Notes: a model not told the origin generated them from the letters alone. A DNA stretch of 64,000 nt from Herbiconiux sp. L3-i23 (GCF_023734115.1 NZ_AP025737.1:2232001-2296000); one strand, 5' to 3'; counted from the stretch's first letter, positions 16,936-26,203 are shown. Numbers and translations are program-made.

Positions 16936-17892
16936 TCAGCGGACCGTTCCGGTGAGCCCCGCCAACCACTTCAGCACCGGCGGGCGCGCGGCGAACCAGC
17001 CGGCCGCCATCACGGCGACGGAGGCGGCGAAGATCCAGAATCCGATCCAGCTGTCGTCGTCGCGGTTCGCGTACATGTGGTTGAGGTTGCGCAGGATCCC
17101 GGTGGTGAAGACGAGGAACACGTGCGTCGCCGTGAAGACGATGAAGTAGACCATCACCCACACGTGCACCAGGCGGGTCGCCTTCAGCGGGATGGTCTTG
17201 TCGAAGCGCCGGAACCGTGCGGCGAGGCCGGGCGAGAGCCGTAGCCCGGTGGCGATCGCGAGCGGTGAGGCGATGAACACGGTGATGAAGTACGTGATCA
17301 GCTGGAGGCTGTTGTAGTTCACCCAACCGTCTTCGTGCGGCCAGTCGAACGACACGTACTGCAGGCCCGCCGACACCGCGTTGGGGATGACATCCCAGCT
17401 GGTGGGCACGATGCGCACCCACTGGCCGGTCGAGAACAGCAGCACGACGTAGACGACGCCGGTGAGCACCCACACGGCGTCGAGCGACAGGTGGAACCAC
17501 AGCGGCAGCCCGATTCTTACCGGCTGCCCCTTCGTCTTGAGGCGGCCCGTGTTGTCGCGCTTGTAGAAGTGCGCGGGGCGCTGCTTGCGCCGCAGCTCCA
17601 GGCCGGTGCGCACGATGAGCAGCAGCATGAACGCGCTGAGGAAGTGGGTCCACGACACCCAGGCCGGGAAGCCGACGGGCGCCCAGTCTGGCAGCGGGGT
17701 GGTGCCCGGGTACTCGGCGATGAAGTCCTGCACGCCGGCCGTCTCGCGCAGCGCTCGGGCCACCCAGACGGCGATCGCGGCGACGACGAGGAATGCGACG
17801 ACGATGATCGTCCGGGTGAGCCAGGTGCGAGCGGCGGGCGTCAGCCGGCGGGGCGCGTCGGGCGCCCCGGACTCGTTGGACAACAGATGCAC
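16936..17892 (-). CDS. Cytochrome b561-like membrane protein
   Basis: The 318-residue protein has about six hydrophobic helices in a b-type cytochrome arrangement. Candidate haem-ligand histidines are in SWTHFLSAFMLLLIVRTG (near residue 85), LWFHLSLDAVWVLTGVVY (near 135), LVHVWVMVYF and FTATHVFLVFTTG (near 245). The family members are membrane electron-transfer subunits, sometimes partnered with molybdopterin oxidoreductases, but no such partner gene is adjacent here. It is convergent with the FBP gene, 13 bases apart. Confidence 0.8.
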   Translation of the reverse strand: MHLLSNESGAPDAPRRLTPAARTWLTRTIIVVAFLVVAAIAVWVARALRETAGVQDFIAEYPGTTPLPDWAPVGFPAWVSWTHFLSAFMLLLIVRTGLELRRKQRPAHFYKRDNTGRLKTKGQPVRIGLPLWFHLSLDAVWVLTGVVYVVLLFSTGQWVRIVPTSWDVIPNAVSAGLQYVSFDWPHEDGWVNYNSLQLITYFITVFIASPLAIATGLRLSPGLAARFRRFDKTIPLKATRLVHVWVMVYFIVFTATHVFLVFTTGILRNLNHMYANRDDDSWIGFWIFAASVAVMAAGWFAARPPVLKWLAGLTGTVR

Positions 17893-18029
17893 TCCACAGG
17901 ACGTCGGTTCCCTCCAACGCTAGTGGGTGCGCGCGGTGGAGATTCCGAGACATTCCTGATGAGTGATGCTCGGTTCCCTTCCAGGCTGCGGGCGGAGGCT
18001 GACATACGTCGCTTGCCGGAGGAGGCGCC

Positions 18030-18647
18030 ATGGCGGTCGTGGTCGACATCAGCATCTCGCTCGACGGGTTCGTCACCGGACCGGACAGCGGAGTGCACGC
18101 CGGTCTCGGTGAACGCGGAGAAGCGCTGCACGAATGGGCGATGGCGTCCACGGATCCGGTCGACCGCCTCGTCCTCGAAGAGGCGACCGCGCGCACCGGT
18201 GCAGTCGTGATGGGTCGGACGCTGTTCGACGTCGTCGACGCACCCGACGGCTGGAGCGACTCGCTCGGCTACGGCGGACGCCGCGATCAAGCAGCGAGGC
18301 CGCCGGTGTTCGTGGTGACCCGTGTCGAGCCGGAGCGCGTGCGACTCGTCGATCTCTTCTCGTTCCGATCGTCGCTCGATGACGCGCTCGATGCGGCGCT
18401 CGCAGCGGCCGGAGCGAAAGACGTCGTGGTCATGGGTGGAGGGATGGCGGCGCGCGGCGCGCTCCTCTCGGGTCGCGCGGACGAGCTGGTGCTGCATGTC
18501 GCACCCGTGGTGCTCGGTCGTGGGACGCCGCTGTTCGAGCCGGGCATGCCGACGGTGCGGTTGGAGTGGCGGGAGACGAGGACCTCTTCTGCCGCCCAGC
18601 ATCTGCGTTACCGGGTGGGCACCGTGGAGGAATGGCCGACGGCGTGA
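18030..18647 (+). CDS. Dihydrofolate-reductase-fold protein (RibD C-terminal family)
   Basis: The 205-residue product belongs to the RibD C-terminal/dihydrofolate reductase superfamily of NADPH-dependent reductases. It starts with VVVDISISLDGFVTGPD, the characteristic first strand and loop, and has the TGAVVMGRTLFDVV segment and the nucleotide-binding KDVVVMGGGMAARGAL region near residue 130, with ELVLHVAPVVLGRGTPLF near the end. The substrate is unknown. A strong GGAGGAGG site precedes ATG 18030. Confidence 0.88.
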   Translation: MAVVVDISISLDGFVTGPDSGVHAGLGERGEALHEWAMASTDPVDRLVLEEATARTGAVVMGRTLFDVVDAPDGWSDSLGYGGRRDQAARPPVFVVTRVEPERVRLVDLFSFRSSLDDALDAALAAAGAKDVVVMGGGMAARGALLSGRADELVLHVAPVVLGRGTPLFEPGMPTVRLEWRETRTSSAAQHLRYRVGTVEEWPTA

Positions 18648-18660
18648 AGGACCCGCGCTC

Positions 18661-18666
18661 TACACT
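18661..18666 (+). promoter_or_regulatory. -10 box of tRNA-Leu
   Basis: TACACT stands nine bases before the first base of the mature tRNA-Leu. It lies just after the upstream reductase stop codon. The -35 region is poor, as is common in this sequence. Confidence 0.6.
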
Positions 18667-18675
18667 TGCTGTCGC

Positions 18676-18757
18676 GCGGGAGTGGTGAAATTGGCAGACA
18701 CGCAGGATTTAGGTTCCTGTGCTTTCGAGCGTGGGGGTTCAAGTCCCCTCTCCCGCA
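18676..18757 (+). tRNA. tRNA-Leu (anticodon UAG)
   Basis: The acceptor stem pairs GCGGGAG (18676-18682) with CTCCCGC (18750-18756), followed by discriminator A. The anticodon arm CAGGA-TTTAGGT-TCCTG gives anticodon UAG, reading CUA and other CUN codons. A long variable arm (GTGCTTTCGAGCG region) fits a class II tRNA, and the T-arm GGGGGTTCAAGTCCCC is canonical. The CCA end is not encoded. Confidence 0.96.
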
Positions 18758-18775
18758 CAACACGTCGCACGCCCG

Positions 18776-19040
18776 CTCGTTGAGGAGGCCCGCCAGGCCG
18801 TCGCGAAACGAGGGACCTGGTCGGTTCGCCCCTGCTTTCGAAGCACCCGGGCCGACCGAAAGTGTGTCGCATCGCGACGGCCGTGAACGGCCTCATCAGC
18901 GTCCAGACACCCTGCTCGTTGAGGAGGCCCGCCAGGGCCGTCGCGAAACGAGGGACCTCATCGTTTCGCCCGAGCTCGAACACCCGACCGACAGAAGTGT
19001 GTCGCATCGCGACGGCCGTAAACGGCCTCCTCAGCGACCG
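18776..19040. repeat. REP-like repeat cluster (family A), four units
   Basis: Two forward units (18776-18812 and 18915-18952) begin CTCGTTGAGGAGGCCCGCCA and end GTCGCGAAACGAG, so each can fold into a hairpin with CTCGTT/AACGAG ends. Two inverted-type units (18863-18903, 19000-19040) have the core ATCGCGACGGCCGTGAACGG. The alternation forward-inverted-forward-inverted amounts to a tandem duplication of about 137 bases. It fills the gap between tRNA-Leu and the dehydrogenase's 3' end. Confidence 0.85.
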
Positions 19041-19047
19041 GGGGTGC

Positions 19048-19872
19048 TCAGCCCTGGGCGAGGAGGGAGACGTCGTTCCACTTCTCCCAGGTCTCGATGC
19101 GGCTCGCGTAGTCGGCCTTCGCGGTGGCGAGCGGCGACGAACCGAAGAAGACGCGCAGCGGCGGCTCCTCCGCGTCGACGACCTCGAGGATCGCCTTCGC
19201 CGACGCGTTCGGGTCGCCCGGGGTGCCGAGACGCTGCTTGCGTGCCTCGGCGATCTTCTCGCGCGTCTCGTCGTAGGCGGCGAGCGGTGCGGCGTGCTTC
19301 GCGCTCGAGCCGCCCCAGTCGGTCGAGAACCCGCCCGGCTCGATGAGCGTGACGTGGATGCCGAACCCGGCGACCTCTTGGGCGAGCGCCTGCGAGAAGC
19401 CCTCGAGCGCCCACTTCGACGCGTGGTACGCGCCGATGTTCGGGAATGCCGAGATGCCGCCGATCGACGACACCTGGATGATGTGCCCGCTCCCCTGCTC
19501 GCGGAGGAACGGCAACGCCGCCTGCGTGATCCAGAACGCCCCGAACACGTTCGTCTCGATCTGGGCGCGGACCTCGTCCTCGCTGAGCTCCTCGATGAAA
19601 CCGAACTGACCGTAGCCGGCGTTGTTGACGACGACGTCCAGTCGGCCGAACTTCTCGTGCGCGGCCTTCACCGCGGCGAAGTCGGCGGCGCGGTCGGTGA
19701 CGTCGAGCCCGATCGGCAGGATCGCGTCTCCGTACTTCTCGACCAGATCGTCGAGCGAACCGGTGTCGCGCGCGGTCGCGGCCACCCTGTCCCCTCGTTC
19801 GAGCGCGGCGATCGCCCATTCGCGACCGAAACCACGCGACGTGCCGGTGATGAACCAGACCTTCGACGACAT
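19048..19872 (-). CDS. Short-chain dehydrogenase/reductase
   Basis: The 274-residue classical SDR has the cofactor loop TGTSRGFG at residues 9-16, the NNAG motif (VVNNAGYGQFG) near 87, catalytic Ser in QVSSIGG and the Tyr/Lys pair in YHASK near 155. The loop resembles NADP-using members. The substrate is unknown. The ATG 19872 start follows GAGAGGA; the longer frame upstream lacks family sequence. It stands alone, with REP-like repeats just after its stop. Confidence 0.92.
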   Translation of the reverse strand: MSSKVWFITGTSRGFGREWAIAALERGDRVAATARDTGSLDDLVEKYGDAILPIGLDVTDRAADFAAVKAAHEKFGRLDVVVNNAGYGQFGFIEELSEDEVRAQIETNVFGAFWITQAALPFLREQGSGHIIQVSSIGGISAFPNIGAYHASKWALEGFSQALAQEVAGFGIHVTLIEPGGFSTDWGGSSAKHAAPLAAYDETREKIAEARKQRLGTPGDPNASAKAILEVVDAEEPPLRVFFGSSPLATAKADYASRIETWEKWNDVSLLAQG

Positions 19873-19976
19873 GAGCGTCCTCTCGTAGCGGATAGAGGTA
19901 GGGACAGCGCGCGGGGCGCCGCTATTCCGATGGTCAGCGCTCTCGCAGCGAGCACATCCCACACACCGGCCGCCGC

Positions 19977-20960
19977 TCAGAGCCCCAACGTCGCGAGCAG
20001 CGCCAAGTGGTCGCTATCGCCCGCCACCATCGTCTCGTTCGACACGACATCCACCCCAGTGGTGAACACGTGGTCGAGCCGGGTGGCGGGGAACCAGGAC
20101 GGCCAGGTGAAGCCGAGACCACCGCTCGTCTGGTTGGCCTCGCTCAGCTCCGCTTGCAGCGGCGCGAGCGCACGATCATTCGACGCGGCGTTGAAGTCGC
20201 CCACGACGACGACCCTGTCGTTCTCGTCGTTGGGCACCGTCGCGGCGAGCTCCGCCAGCATGGTGTCGCGGTCGGCGTGGTCGTCGAGGCGCGCCGAGCC
20301 GGCGTGGATGACGTAGATGCTCACCGGCCCGCTGGGGGTCTCGAGGTCGGCGGCGAGCGCACGGTTCCAGCCGAGGCCGAGTTGCAGCGGCTGGGCGTTC
20401 GCGATCGGATAGGTGCTCCACAGGCCAACGGTGCCGACCTGATACGAGTAGCCGTAGTCATCGGACAGCTCGTCGGCGATCGCGTTCCTCGCGCCGTAGT
20501 CCATCTCCTGTAGAGCGATCACGTCGGCGCCGGTCGCGGCGAGCTCGGTCGCCGACTCCACCCCCGTCGCCGAGTCGGCCTTGATGTTCTGGCTCGCCAC
20601 GGTGAGGGTCTCGCCCGACGGTGCCGCCGCAGCGAGCGGCAGCAGAGCGGGCACGAACATGACGCACCACACCACGGCGGGCACCAATACGGCGGCGATC
20701 GGGCGCCCGCGACGGGCGAGCAGCGCGAGCACGGCGAGACCGATCACGAGCAGACCGAGCCACGGCAGGATCGAGTCGAGGAGCAGCCCCAGACCCAGCA
20801 CGTCGGGCACGAGAGCATGCCCCGCGAGCAGCGCCGCGAGCACCAGCGAGCCGACGACCACCACGGCGTTGAGACGGCGCCGCGCGGGCCGCCGCGACGC
20901 GGTGACGGGGTCGCGAGGATCGGCGATCCGGGGAGCCGTCGCCGTCACCGGCGTCTCCAC
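19977..20960 (-). CDS. Endonuclease/exonuclease/phosphatase-family membrane protein
   Basis: The 327-residue product has about three N-terminal membrane helices (roughly 33-55, 60-80, 88-108) followed by an EEP-fold domain. Motifs are VASQNIKADS, VIALQEMDYG with the metal-binding Glu, VVVGDFNAA, and the final DSDHLALLATL carrying the catalytic His. Such proteins are membrane-anchored, with the catalytic domain probably outside the cell; the substrate (nucleic acid or phospholipid) is not evident. It is divergent from the DedA gene. Confidence 0.88.
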   Translation of the reverse strand: METPVTATAPRIADPRDPVTASRRPARRRLNAVVVVGSLVLAALLAGHALVPDVLGLGLLLDSILPWLGLLVIGLAVLALLARRGRPIAAVLVPAVVWCVMFVPALLPLAAAAPSGETLTVASQNIKADSATGVESATELAATGADVIALQEMDYGARNAIADELSDDYGYSYQVGTVGLWSTYPIANAQPLQLGLGWNRALAADLETPSGPVSIYVIHAGSARLDDHADRDTMLAELAATVPNDENDRVVVVGDFNAASNDRALAPLQAELSEANQTSGGLGFTWPSWFPATRLDHVFTTGVDVVSNETMVAGDSDHLALLATLGL

Positions 20961-21122
20961 GTCAGCTCGAGCATTCCCCGATGCTAAGCACAGACGCAGG
21001 TCGACGCGCTGAGAACATTCCTGCGGGGGGCTGAGACGATCTCGGCTAATCTGGGCGGGACGTCCAGTCTCGGTGTCGCGCGCGTCCGGCGCGTCTGCTC
21101 ACCGCCCGACGCTTGGAGCCTC

Positions 21123-21854
21123 GTGCCTTTCGTGCCTTCCCTTCACGCCACCGCGTTGATCCCGTGGCTCGACCCCGAGACGATCCTGCAGACGGCGGGA
21201 CCGTGGGCGGTGCTCGTGGTCTGCGCGATCATCTTCGCCGAGACCGGTCTGCTGATCGGTTTCCTGCTCCCCGGCGACACCCTGCTCATCTTCACCGGCC
21301 TCTTCGCGCACACCCCCGGCCTCGGCATGAACGTGTGGCTGGTCGCGCTCGCCATCGGCGTCGCCGCGTTCCTCGGCGGGGAGGTCGGCTATCTGATCGG
21401 CCATCGCGTGGGCCCGCGGATCTTCGAACGCAAAGAGAGCGGCCTGTTCAGCATCGAGAACGTCAAACGCACGAACGCGTTCTTCGAGCGCTTCGGCGGG
21501 CTCGCCGTGATCCTCGCGCGCTTCGTGCCGATCATCCGCACCTTCGCCCCCATCGCGGCGGGCGTCGGTCACATGAATTACAAGAAGTACACGCTCTACA
21601 ACCTGATCGGCGCGGTCATCTGGGGCGTCGGACTCACCATGCTCGGCTACCTGCTGAGCTTCATCCCCGTCGTCGGCGACATCGTGCGCGAATACATCGA
21701 CGTGATCCTCATCGCCGCCGTCGTGCTGACGATCATCCCCACTCTGTTCCACTACTTCCAGACAACCCGCAAGGCGAAGAAGGCCCGCGCCGAGCAGGCC
21801 GCACCCGAGACGCTTGTGGTCGACGAGAAGTACTTCGACCAGAAGCCCGACTGA
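21123..21854 (+). CDS. DedA-family (SNARE-associated/VTT) membrane protein
   Basis: The 243-residue product is a DedA protein; members act as membrane lipid flippases. Characteristic segments are FAETGLLIGFLLPGDTLLI near residue 40, the GGEVGYLIGHRVG loop near 80, and ILARFVPIIRTFAPIAAGVG near 138, where the Arg and re-entrant helix are conserved. The C-terminal tail is charged. GTG 21123 follows TTGGAG. A TAATCT at 21047-21052 is a possible -10. Confidence 0.93.
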   Translation: MPFVPSLHATALIPWLDPETILQTAGPWAVLVVCAIIFAETGLLIGFLLPGDTLLIFTGLFAHTPGLGMNVWLVALAIGVAAFLGGEVGYLIGHRVGPRIFERKESGLFSIENVKRTNAFFERFGGLAVILARFVPIIRTFAPIAAGVGHMNYKKYTLYNLIGAVIWGVGLTMLGYLLSFIPVVGDIVREYIDVILIAAVVLTIIPTLFHYFQTTRKAKKARAEQAAPETLVVDEKYFDQKPD

Positions 21855-21872
21855 TCGTCGGATCTGTCGGCG

Positions 21873-23111
21873 TCACGCCCCGGTGACGACCAGCCAGATC
21901 AGCGTCAGGTTGAGAGTCACGAGCAGCACCGCGGCAACGACCGCGGCGGCGGTCGTCCACCACCGGTTGGCGTAGTCGCCGACGACGCCCCGGCGCGCGG
22001 TGAGAGCGATGAGCGGGATCAGCGCGAACGGGATCCCGAACGAGAGCACCACCTGGCTGAGCAGCAGCGCCAGCGTCGGCTCGACACCGATCACGAGGAT
22101 GATCAGCGCCGGGATGAGCGTGACCGCCCGCCGTGCGAGGAGCGGCACCCGCACGCGCAGCAGTCCGTGCATGATCTCGGACCCGGCGTAGGCGCCCACC
22201 GACGACGACGCGAGCCCGGAGGCGAGCAGTCCGACCGCGAAGAGCGTGGCGACCGCGGGCCCGAGACCCGCCGCGATCGCCGCGTACGCTCCCTCGAGGG
22301 TGTCGGTGCCCGGCACGCCCTGCAGCGACGCGGCGGCGACGAGCAGGATGACGACGTTCACTCCCCCGGCGACGGCGAGAGCGATGGTCACATCCATCCG
22401 CGTCGCCCGCAGCAGCACCGGCACCCTCGAAGCGGGCTCGACACCGGCGAACCGATCGCGGGTCAGCGCGGAGTGCGCGTAGATCGCGTGCGGCATGACC
22501 GTGGCACCGAGGATCGACGCGGCGAGCAGCACCGAACCGCTGTCCTCGAAGCGCGGGACGAGTCCGGCGATCGCCTGCGCCGGGTCGGGCGGGCCGATGA
22601 TAATGCCGGCACAGAAGCCGACCACGATCACGAGCACCAGCCCTGCGACGATGCGTTCGAAACTGCGGGCGCCGCGCCGGTTCTGCACGAGGAGGAGCAG
22701 CAGCGAGACCGCGCCGGTGATCACGCCGCCGACGACGAGCGGCAGCCCGAACAGCAGGTTGAGGGCGATCGCGCCGCCGAGGATCTCGGCGATGTCGGTG
22801 GCCATGGCGACGAGCTCGGCCTGCACCCAGTAGGCGATCCGCGTGGGCCGCGACTTCATGGAGCCGCCGAGGTTCTCGGGCAGGCTCGCACCCGTGACGA
22901 TGCCGAGCTTCGCCGATAGGTACTGGATGAGCCATGCCATCACGTTGCCCGCGACGACGACCCAGACGAGCAGGTAGCCGTACTCGGCGCCCGCCGTCAT
23001 GTTGCTGGCGACGTTGCCCGGGTCGAGGTACGCGACGCCTGCGACGATCGCCGGTCCGAGCAGCGGCAGCAGCCGTGCTGATGCGGGCGGCGCGAGGGTC
23101 TTCGTCGACAC
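21873..23111 (-). CDS. mntH: Nramp-family divalent metal transporter MntH
   Basis: MntH imports Mn2+ (and Fe2+) driven by protons. The 412-residue protein has 11 predicted helices, the metal-binding DPGN at residues 30-33 in helix 1 and the MPH motif (GATVMPHAIYAHS) in helix 6, both diagnostic of Nramp. The GTG start 23111 follows GGAGG. The palindrome at 23121-23142 lies just upstream, spanning the ribosome site's 5' side, and mntR follows upstream in the same orientation, so manganese-dependent repression is likely. Confidence 0.96.
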   Translation of the reverse strand: MSTKTLAPPASARLLPLLGPAIVAGVAYLDPGNVASNMTAGAEYGYLLVWVVVAGNVMAWLIQYLSAKLGIVTGASLPENLGGSMKSRPTRIAYWVQAELVAMATDIAEILGGAIALNLLFGLPLVVGGVITGAVSLLLLLVQNRRGARSFERIVAGLVLVIVVGFCAGIIIGPPDPAQAIAGLVPRFEDSGSVLLAASILGATVMPHAIYAHSALTRDRFAGVEPASRVPVLLRATRMDVTIALAVAGGVNVVILLVAAASLQGVPGTDTLEGAYAAIAAGLGPAVATLFAVGLLASGLASSSVGAYAGSEIMHGLLRVRVPLLARRAVTLIPALIILVIGVEPTLALLLSQVVLSFGIPFALIPLIALTARRGVVGDYANRWWTTAAAVVAAVLLVTLNLTLIWLVVTGA

Positions 23112-23120
23112 GGGTCCTCC

Positions 23121-23142
23121 AGGTTTCGGTACACCGAAACCT
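23121..23142. promoter_or_regulatory. Candidate MntR operator upstream of mntH
   Basis: AGGTTTCGGT and ACCGAAACCT are perfect 10-base inverted arms with a two-base spacer. The site is nine bases upstream of the mntH start and 16 bases after the mntR stop, where a DtxR/MntR-type repressor would block mntH transcription. Confidence 0.75.
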
Positions 23143-23158
23143 TACGCCCGCGCTGTCG

Positions 23159-23770
23159 TCAGGGCAACGCGATCCAGACGGCCTCGGCGGCCTGTCCGAG
23201 GTCGCCGCAGACCACTTCTTCTCCGACGTCGACACCCGCCTGGGTCAGTCGGCGCAACAGCTCGGGATCGCGGTCGCTGATGCGCACCACCACCCCGACG
23301 GCGTCCGCCGCGAGCGTGTCGGCGCGGTCCGCTCGCGGGACCGTCACCCGCCCGTCGGCGTCCGGGATGGGGTCGCCGTGCGGATCGGCGACGGGATGTC
23401 CGAGCGCGGTGTCCATCGCGTCGAGCAGCCGATCGCTCACCGCATGCTCGAGAACCTCGGCCTCGTCGTGCACCTCGTCCCAGCCGTAGCCGAACTGGCG
23501 CACGAGCCACGTCTCGACGAGCCGGTGCCGCCGCACGGTGCGCAGCGCCTGCATCCGCCCTTCGGCGGTCAGGGTGATCGCGCCGTACGGCTCGTGCTCG
23601 ACGAGGCCGCGCGCCACGAGCTTCTTCACCATCTCCGTCACCGTCGACGGCGCGAGAGCGAGACGAGTCGCCAACTGCGACCCGGTGATCGGCTCGGGCT
23701 GCCATTCGGTGTGCGCGTAGACGGCCTTGAGGTAGTCCTCGATCACGGTGGCGGAGGGAGCGGCGGCCAT
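23159..23770 (-). CDS. mntR: Metal-dependent transcriptional regulator (MntR/DtxR family)
   Basis: The 203-residue product has a winged helix at the N-terminus (VIEDYLKAVYAHTEW through LAPSTVTEMVKKLVARGLV), the dimerisation/metal domain with HRLVETWLVRQFGYGWDEVHDEAEVLEHAVSD-type spacing of His, Glu and Asp ligands, and a C-terminal SH3-like FeoA domain (about 140-203), as in manganese/iron repressors of actinobacteria. A TAGAGT box seven bases before ATG 23770 implies a leaderless transcript. Gene order mntR-mntH supports manganese sensing. Confidence 0.93.
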   Translation of the reverse strand: MAAAPSATVIEDYLKAVYAHTEWQPEPITGSQLATRLALAPSTVTEMVKKLVARGLVEHEPYGAITLTAEGRMQALRTVRRHRLVETWLVRQFGYGWDEVHDEAEVLEHAVSDRLLDAMDTALGHPVADPHGDPIPDADGRVTVPRADRADTLAADAVGVVVRISDRDPELLRRLTQAGVDVGEEVVCGDLGQAAEAVWIALP

Positions 23771-23801
23771 GGACGCGACTCTACGGGAGCGCCGCGACGC
23801 G

Positions 23802-24725
23802 TCAGGCGTGGCGGCCGGCGGCGTGCTCGTGCCCGGCGTGGGTGGCGGGCTCGAGCTGGAACGTCGAGTGCTCGACGTCGAAGTGGTGCGAGAGGCAGGA
23901 GGTCAGCGAGTCGAGCAGCTCGTCGGTGCGGCCGCTTTCGAAGATCGACGCGTCGACCACGACATGAGCCGTGAAGACCGGCGCGCCGGTCGTGATCGCC
24001 CAGACATGCACGTCGTGGACGTCGACGACACCGTCCGATTCGAGGATGTGGGCGCGGATGTCCGCGACGCTGGTGCCGGTCGGCACCGACTGGTTGAGCA
24101 CCGACATGACGTCGCGCAGCAGCAGGATCGCGCGGGGCAGGATCATCGCGGCGACGGCGAGCGATGCGATCGCGTCGGCGGAGGCGAACCCGGTGGTGAG
24201 GATGACGATGGCGGCGATGATCGCGGCGACCGATCCGAGCATGTCGCCGAGCACTTCGAGGTAGGCGCCACGCACGTTGATCGACTCGACGCGGCCGCCG
24301 CGGAGCACCCCGAGGGAAACGGCGTTCACCGCGAGACCGAGCACGGCGATGACGAGCATCGGCAGGGCGAGCACCTCGCCGGGCTCCGGCGAGAGGAGCC
24401 GGCTGATGCCTTCGACGGCGACGAGCACCGCGATGCCGAGCAGCACGAGCGAGTTGAGCAGGGCGCCGAACACCTCGGCGCGCCGGTACCCGAAGGTGGA
24501 GCGGTCGGTGGCGGGCCGGGCGGCGACGACCGACGCGATCACGGCGACGACGAGGCCGATCGAGTCGGAGAGCATGTGGCCCGCATCGGCGAGCAGGGTC
24601 AGCGATCCGGTGATCAGGGCCCCGACGACCTCGGCGATCGCAAAGGTCGCGGTGATCGTGAGCGCGACGATGAGCCGGCGGCGGGTACCCCCGCCCCCGG
24701 CAGTGCCGTGGTCGTGTGAATGCAT
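23802..24725 (-). CDS. Cation diffusion facilitator (CDF) transporter
   Basis: This 307-residue CDF protein exports divalent metals (zinc, cobalt or manganese) by proton exchange. It has six helices: helix 2 carries DAGHMLSDSIGLV with the HxxxD metal site, helix 5 the matching segment GDMLGSVAAIIAA, and the cytoplasmic C-terminal domain VHDVHVWAITTG. Histidine-rich ends (MHSHDHG and the final HAGHEHAAGRHA) fit metal capture. Adjacent to mntR/mntH, it may balance metal import, but a direct link is inferred. Confidence 0.93.
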   Translation of the reverse strand: MHSHDHGTAGGGGTRRRLIVALTITATFAIAEVVGALITGSLTLLADAGHMLSDSIGLVVAVIASVVAARPATDRSTFGYRRAEVFGALLNSLVLLGIAVLVAVEGISRLLSPEPGEVLALPMLVIAVLGLAVNAVSLGVLRGGRVESINVRGAYLEVLGDMLGSVAAIIAAIVILTTGFASADAIASLAVAAMILPRAILLLRDVMSVLNQSVPTGTSVADIRAHILESDGVVDVHDVHVWAITTGAPVFTAHVVVDASIFESGRTDELLDSLTSCLSHHFDVEHSTFQLEPATHAGHEHAAGRHA

Positions 24726-24774
24726 GTCGCTACAACGGTAGGTCGCCGGCGGTCAAGACGCCAGTGATCAGGGC

Positions 24775-24806
24775 TTCTCGGGAACGAGAACCGCTCTCGC
24801 GAGCGG
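24775..24806 (-). terminator. Paired short hairpins downstream of rdgB
   Basis: TTCTCG-GGAA-CGAGAA (24775-24790) and CCGCTC-TCGC-GAGCGG (24791-24806) are two adjacent perfect 6-bp stems with GNRA-like or 4-base loops. They lie 17 bases past the rdgB stop. They are plausible terminators for the murI-rph-rdgB transcript; no T-run follows. Confidence 0.45.
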
Positions 24807-24822
24807 AGCGAAAGATACGCGG

Positions 24823-25428
24823 CTAGGCGCCGAGCTGCGCCGTCAGCCAGGGCAGGAGGGCGGTGAACGCCTGCGTGCGGTGGCTGATCGCGTCCTTCTC
24901 GGCCGGCGACAGCTGGGCGGCCGAGCGGTCCTCGCCGTCGGGACGGAAGACGGGGTCGTACCCGAAGCCGCCGTCGCCGGTGGGAGCGTCGAGCACGACG
25001 CCCGGCCATGCCGCGACCTCGACGTGCTCGATCGCGTCGCCGCCCTGCTGCGGGATCACCGCGGCGGCCGCGCAGTCGAACTGCGCCGAGCGATCGGCGA
25101 TCCCGTCGAGGTTCGCGAGCAGCAGTCGCACGTTGTCGCCCGAGTCGCGGGTGCCCGCGTACCGCGCCGAGTGGATGCCCGGCGCGCCGTCCAGGGCACC
25201 GACGCTGATCCCCGAGTCGTCGGCGATGGCGGGCAGACCGGTGTGCGCTGCGGCCGCGCGTGCCTTGATGAGCGCATTGGCGGCGAAGGTGTCGCCGTCC
25301 TCGACGGGCTCGGGCCCGTCATAACCGATCAGCTCGATCGACCCGAGCGGCGAGCCGAGGATTCGCCGCAGCTCCTCGACCTTGTGCGCGTTGTGGGTCG
25401 CGAGGACGACGCGGATGCCCTCCGTCAT
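24823..25428 (-). CDS. rdgB: RdgB/HAM1 non-canonical purine NTP pyrophosphatase
   Basis: The enzyme hydrolyses dITP, XTP and related damaged nucleotides. The 201-residue product has [14 protein letters not shown] at residues 10-23, the acidic-and-serine motif [16 protein letters not shown] near 68-83, and [11 protein letters not shown] and SHRTQAF at the C-terminus, all family signatures. Its ATG overlaps the rph stop by four bases. The rph-rdgB pair is a common bacterial arrangement. Confidence 0.96.
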   Translation of the reverse strand: MTEGIRVVLATHNAHKVEELRRILGSPLGSIELIGYDGPEPVEDGDTFAANALIKARAAAAHTGLPAIADDSGISVGALDGAPGIHSARYAGTRDSGDNVRLLLANLDGIADRSAQFDCAAAAVIPQQGGDAIEHVEVAAWPGVVLDAPTGDGGFGYDPVFRPDGEDRSAAQLSPAEKDAISHRTQAFTALLPWLTAQLGA

Positions 25429-26162
25429 GCGGAGACCTCGCCGAGGACCTCCCGCTGGATGGCGGCGAGACGGTTGGTGCCCGACACGGCGAGGTCGAGC
25501 AGCGAGTCGAGCTCAGGGCGATCGAACGGCGCGCGCTCGGCGGTGCCCTGCACCTCGACGAACAGGCCCCGACCGGTGGCGACGACGTTCATGTCGGTCT
25601 CGGCGCGGACATCCTCGGTGTAGGCGAGGTCGAGCATGGGGTCGCCGTCGATGATGCCGACGGACACCGCGGCGACGCTGTCGATGAGCGGCACCGCCTT
25701 CTGGCCGATGAACTTGCGCTCGCGCGCCCACTGCATGGCGTCGGCGAGGGCGACGTAGGCGCCGGTGATCGCCGCCGTGCGGGTACCGCCGTCGGCCTGC
25801 AGCACGTCGCAGTCGAGCACGACCGTGTTCTCCCCGAGGGCCTTGAGATCGATGACGGCGCGCAGCGAGCGGCCGATGAGGCGCGAGATCTCGTGCGTGC
25901 GTCCGCCGATCTTGCCCTTCACCGACTCGCGGTCGTTGCGGGAGTTGGTGGCGCGCGGCAGCATCGCGTACTCGGCGGTGACCCAGCCGGTGCCTTTGCC
26001 GGTCAACCAGCGCGGCACGCCGTTCGTGAACGAGGCGGTGCAGAGCACCTTGGTGCCGCCGAACGAGATCAGCGCCGACCCTTCGGCCTGCGCGCTCCAT
26101 CCGCGCTCGATCGTGACGTCGCGGAGCTGGTCGTTGGTGCGGCCGTCGATGCGGTTCGCCAT
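25425..26162 (-). CDS. rph: Ribonuclease PH
   Basis: RNase PH trims the 3' ends of tRNA precursors by phosphorolysis. The 245-residue product shows [13 protein letters not shown] at the N-terminus, [11 protein letters not shown], and the phosphate-binding region with conserved Arg ([18 protein letters not shown]) near residue 80-97, then [19 protein letters not shown], a hallmark of the PH family. Length is typical. It is cotranscribed with rdgB (four-base overlap) and probably murI (gap 41 bases). Confidence 0.96.
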   Translation of the reverse strand: MANRIDGRTNDQLRDVTIERGWSAQAEGSALISFGGTKVLCTASFTNGVPRWLTGKGTGWVTAEYAMLPRATNSRNDRESVKGKIGGRTHEISRLIGRSLRAVIDLKALGENTVVLDCDVLQADGGTRTAAITGAYVALADAMQWARERKFIGQKAVPLIDSVAAVSVGIIDGDPMLDLAYTEDVRAETDMNVVATGRGLFVEVQGTAERAPFDRPELDSLLDLAVSGTNRLAAIQREVLGEVSA

Positions 26163-26203
26163 GAGGTGTCCTTCGGGGGTCTGAATCGGGGCGGAGGGCG
26201 GGA

